A DNA stretch of 64,000 bases from Haloglomus litoreum (GTDB lineage Archaea > Halobacteriota > Halobacteria > Halobacteriales > Haloarculaceae). Both the position numbers and the translations under genes were made by a program. Location: assembly GCF_029338515.1 (NCBI RefSeq), contig NZ_CP119988.1:1054001-1118000 (forward strand), written 5' to 3'. Under the pieces are notes generated by a model. That model saw only the letters and a program-made list of their open reading frames with translations. It did not search any database and had not been told where the DNA came from. Below, piece after piece: positions 62,979 to 64,000 of the stretch; the stretch's first letter is position 1; the number at the start of each line of letters is the position of its first letter.

Positions 62979-63203
62979 TCACTCCCCGTGGATGTCGTCG
63001 TGCAACCGGTGGGCCTCCTCGGGCGTGGTCGTGACCCACTCCTCGTCGGTGCCGAAGCGGACCTGGACCATCCCCTCGGGGATGTCGGCGTCGACGGTCC
63101 GGGCGTGCTCCCCCACGAGATGCTCGGCGTACTGGTCCCAGGCAGCGTCCCGCGAGGGTGCCACGGCCCGCCACGAACAGCCGGGATGTGAGCAACATAA
63201 CAT
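62979..63203 (-). CDS. small C2H2-like zinc-finger protein
   Basis: A 74-residue protein. Cys4, Cys9, His28 and His33 form a CxxxxC ... HxxxxH pattern typical of small haloarchaeal zinc-finger proteins, which may bind nucleic acid or protein. A C-terminal acidic part includes EEWVTTTPEEAHRLHDDIHG. The ATG at 63203 is followed at once by the first Cys pair. Its 3' end is followed by the direct repeats at 62899-62964. Confidence 0.75.
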   Translation of the reverse strand: MLCCSHPGCSWRAVAPSRDAAWDQYAEHLVGEHARTVDADIPEGMVQVRFGTDEEWVTTTPEEAHRLHDDIHGE

Positions 63204-63304
63204 GCTCTTACCCGGGAGATGGGTGACCGGTACATGACCCTTACCACCACCGGCTGCCGACCTGGGTCGGCGGTCTCCGGTGTCGGTCGGGCCCTGGCGG
63301 GGGT

Positions 63305-63640
63305 TCAGTTCGCTTCCGTGGTCGGGTTCGCGTCGACCGCGCCCGACTCGCCCGCGTAGGTGGCGTTCAGGTACTCGAGGATGCGCGAGGACTGGCTCAT
63401 CGTCACGCCGGTCGCGCTGTCGACGATGACGGGGACCTGCCGCTGGCCGGAGACGCGCTGGACCTCGTTGCGCCGGGAGTGGAGCCCCTCGACCCAGACG
63501 CTGTCGTACGCCAGGTCGAGTTCGTCCAGTCGGTCGACGACGAACTCACAGAAGGGGCACCCCTCCAGCCGGTAGAGGGTGATTGTCGGGTCGGCGTCGG
63601 TCGCGTCGGTCGCCTCGCCCGCGTCGGCGTCGGTGCTCAT
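63305..63640 (-). CDS. glutaredoxin / glutathione S-transferase N-domain-like protein
   Basis: A 111-residue thioredoxin-fold protein. The redox motif CPFC (residues 28-31) follows a LYRLEG strand, with the cis-Pro loop VPVIVDS and SSRILEYLNATY near the C-terminus, as in glutaredoxins and GST N-domains. An acidic N-terminal tail (1-20) is typical of haloarchaea. Haloarchaea lack ordinary glutathione, so it may use gamma-glutamylcysteine or a thioredoxin system. The start at 63640 avoids a longer, unlikely N-terminus. Confidence 0.87.
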   Translation of the reverse strand: MSTDADAGEATDATDADPTITLYRLEGCPFCEFVVDRLDELDLAYDSVWVEGLHSRRNEVQRVSGQRQVPVIVDSATGVTMSQSSRILEYLNATYAGESGAVDANPTTEAN

Positions 63641-63772
63641 ATCGATTGTTCGGGGCCGGGGAAGCATAACTCTCCGGGGCCGGACACGGGGCGCGAGCCG
63701 CCACCGGCAGGTGACGCTCGGTCCCCACCACGGAGCGCAACGCCCAAACGCCGGCCACCCCCACGGACACGC

Positions 63773-64000
63773 ATGAACGCCGACCGGCGGTACGTCGCCG
63801 TGGCCGCCATCGTGGGCATCTTCGTCCTCGTACAGCTGGGGGCGCTCGCACTGGTGGAGCCGTTCAAGTCCGCGGGGTTCCAGGACGTCCAGAACCCGTC
63901 GGACCCGACCAACAGCCTGCTGTACGTGGGCGCCATCCTCGTCGCGACGGTCGTGATGCTCGGGGCGTTCAGGTACGGCGGCGACCGCGTCATCCGCGCG
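63773..64000 (+). CDS. presenilin-family intramembrane aspartyl protease (partial)
   Basis: The first 76 residues of a membrane protein that runs off the window end. Helices lie at about 8-28 and 48-66, and the stretch VEPFKSAGFQDVQNPSDPTN plus SLLYVGAILVA matches the N-terminus of haloarchaeal presenilin-like (A22) proteases. The catalytic Asp residues would lie beyond the window, so they cannot be confirmed. It is divergent from the glutaredoxin-like gene with a 132-base gap. Confidence 0.75.
   Translation, partial: MNADRRYVAVAAIVGIFVLVQLGALALVEPFKSAGFQDVQNPSDPTNSLLYVGAILVATVVMLGAFRYGGDRVIRA

Overview
The window is about 64 kb of GC-rich, acidic-proteome DNA from a haloarchaeon (class Halobacteria). 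Support for this: the encoded proteins are strongly Asp/Glu-rich; a PGF-CTERM-anchored S-layer glycoprotein and a PGF-CTERM-anchored vitamin B12 binding protein are present; there are bacterioruberin-pathway genes (cruF, crtB), an archaeal HMG-CoA synthase, twin-arginine lipoproteins, a DUF2070 membrane protein and a presenilin-like protease start. Most transcripts look leaderless, with a TATA-like box about 25-30 bases before the start codon. No rRNA, tRNA, CRISPR array, transposase or integrase was found.

Layout. 0-9.2 kb: housekeeping and membrane genes (rdgB, a PAS histidine kinase, a site-2 protease, DUF2070, guaA amidotransferase, VOC protein, HNH-like zinc protein), interrupted at 4.2-5.4 kb by a gene-free region full of tandem repeats and triloop hairpins. 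9.5-14.9 kb: purL, a lipoprotein, and an overlapping PHP/asparagine-synthase-like pair. 15-18.6 kb: the S-layer glycoprotein with a 120-base leader that contains a small ORF overlapping its start. 18.9-23.9 kb: ctaA, small membrane proteins, pterin dehydratase, LWR-salt protein, HAD hydrolase, winged-helix regulator, CAP-domain protein. 24-27.2 kb: a btuD-btuC operon divergent from btuF. 27.3-29.4 kb: an HTH regulator and a membrane metalloprotease.

29.5-48 kb is the most unusual part. It holds five large secreted proteins that begin with a type IV pilin-like signal. Four of them (31287, 34315, 37987 and 45950) share a head of about 320 residues followed by a Big_1-like immunoglobulin domain at the same residue offset, and then diverge into very different C-termini (jelly-roll, CARDB/DUF11, lamin-tail-like repeats). 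The largest has 2581 residues with about seven lamin-tail-like repeats. HMG-CoA synthase sits inside this locus. Three of the four paralogues also appear to share an upstream DNA element.

48-64 kb returns to metabolism: DUF2150, a TatD-like hydrolase, a cation exchanger, Nif3, carotenoid genes cruF and crtB, a PurD-like ATP-grasp gene preceded by a fragment of itself, another pilin-like protein with a PKD-like domain, a divergent APH-kinase/acyl-CoA dehydrogenase pair that looks like a split animal ACAD10/11, GNAT, Sir2, lipoprotein, cupin, three small proteins and the start of a presenilin-type protease.
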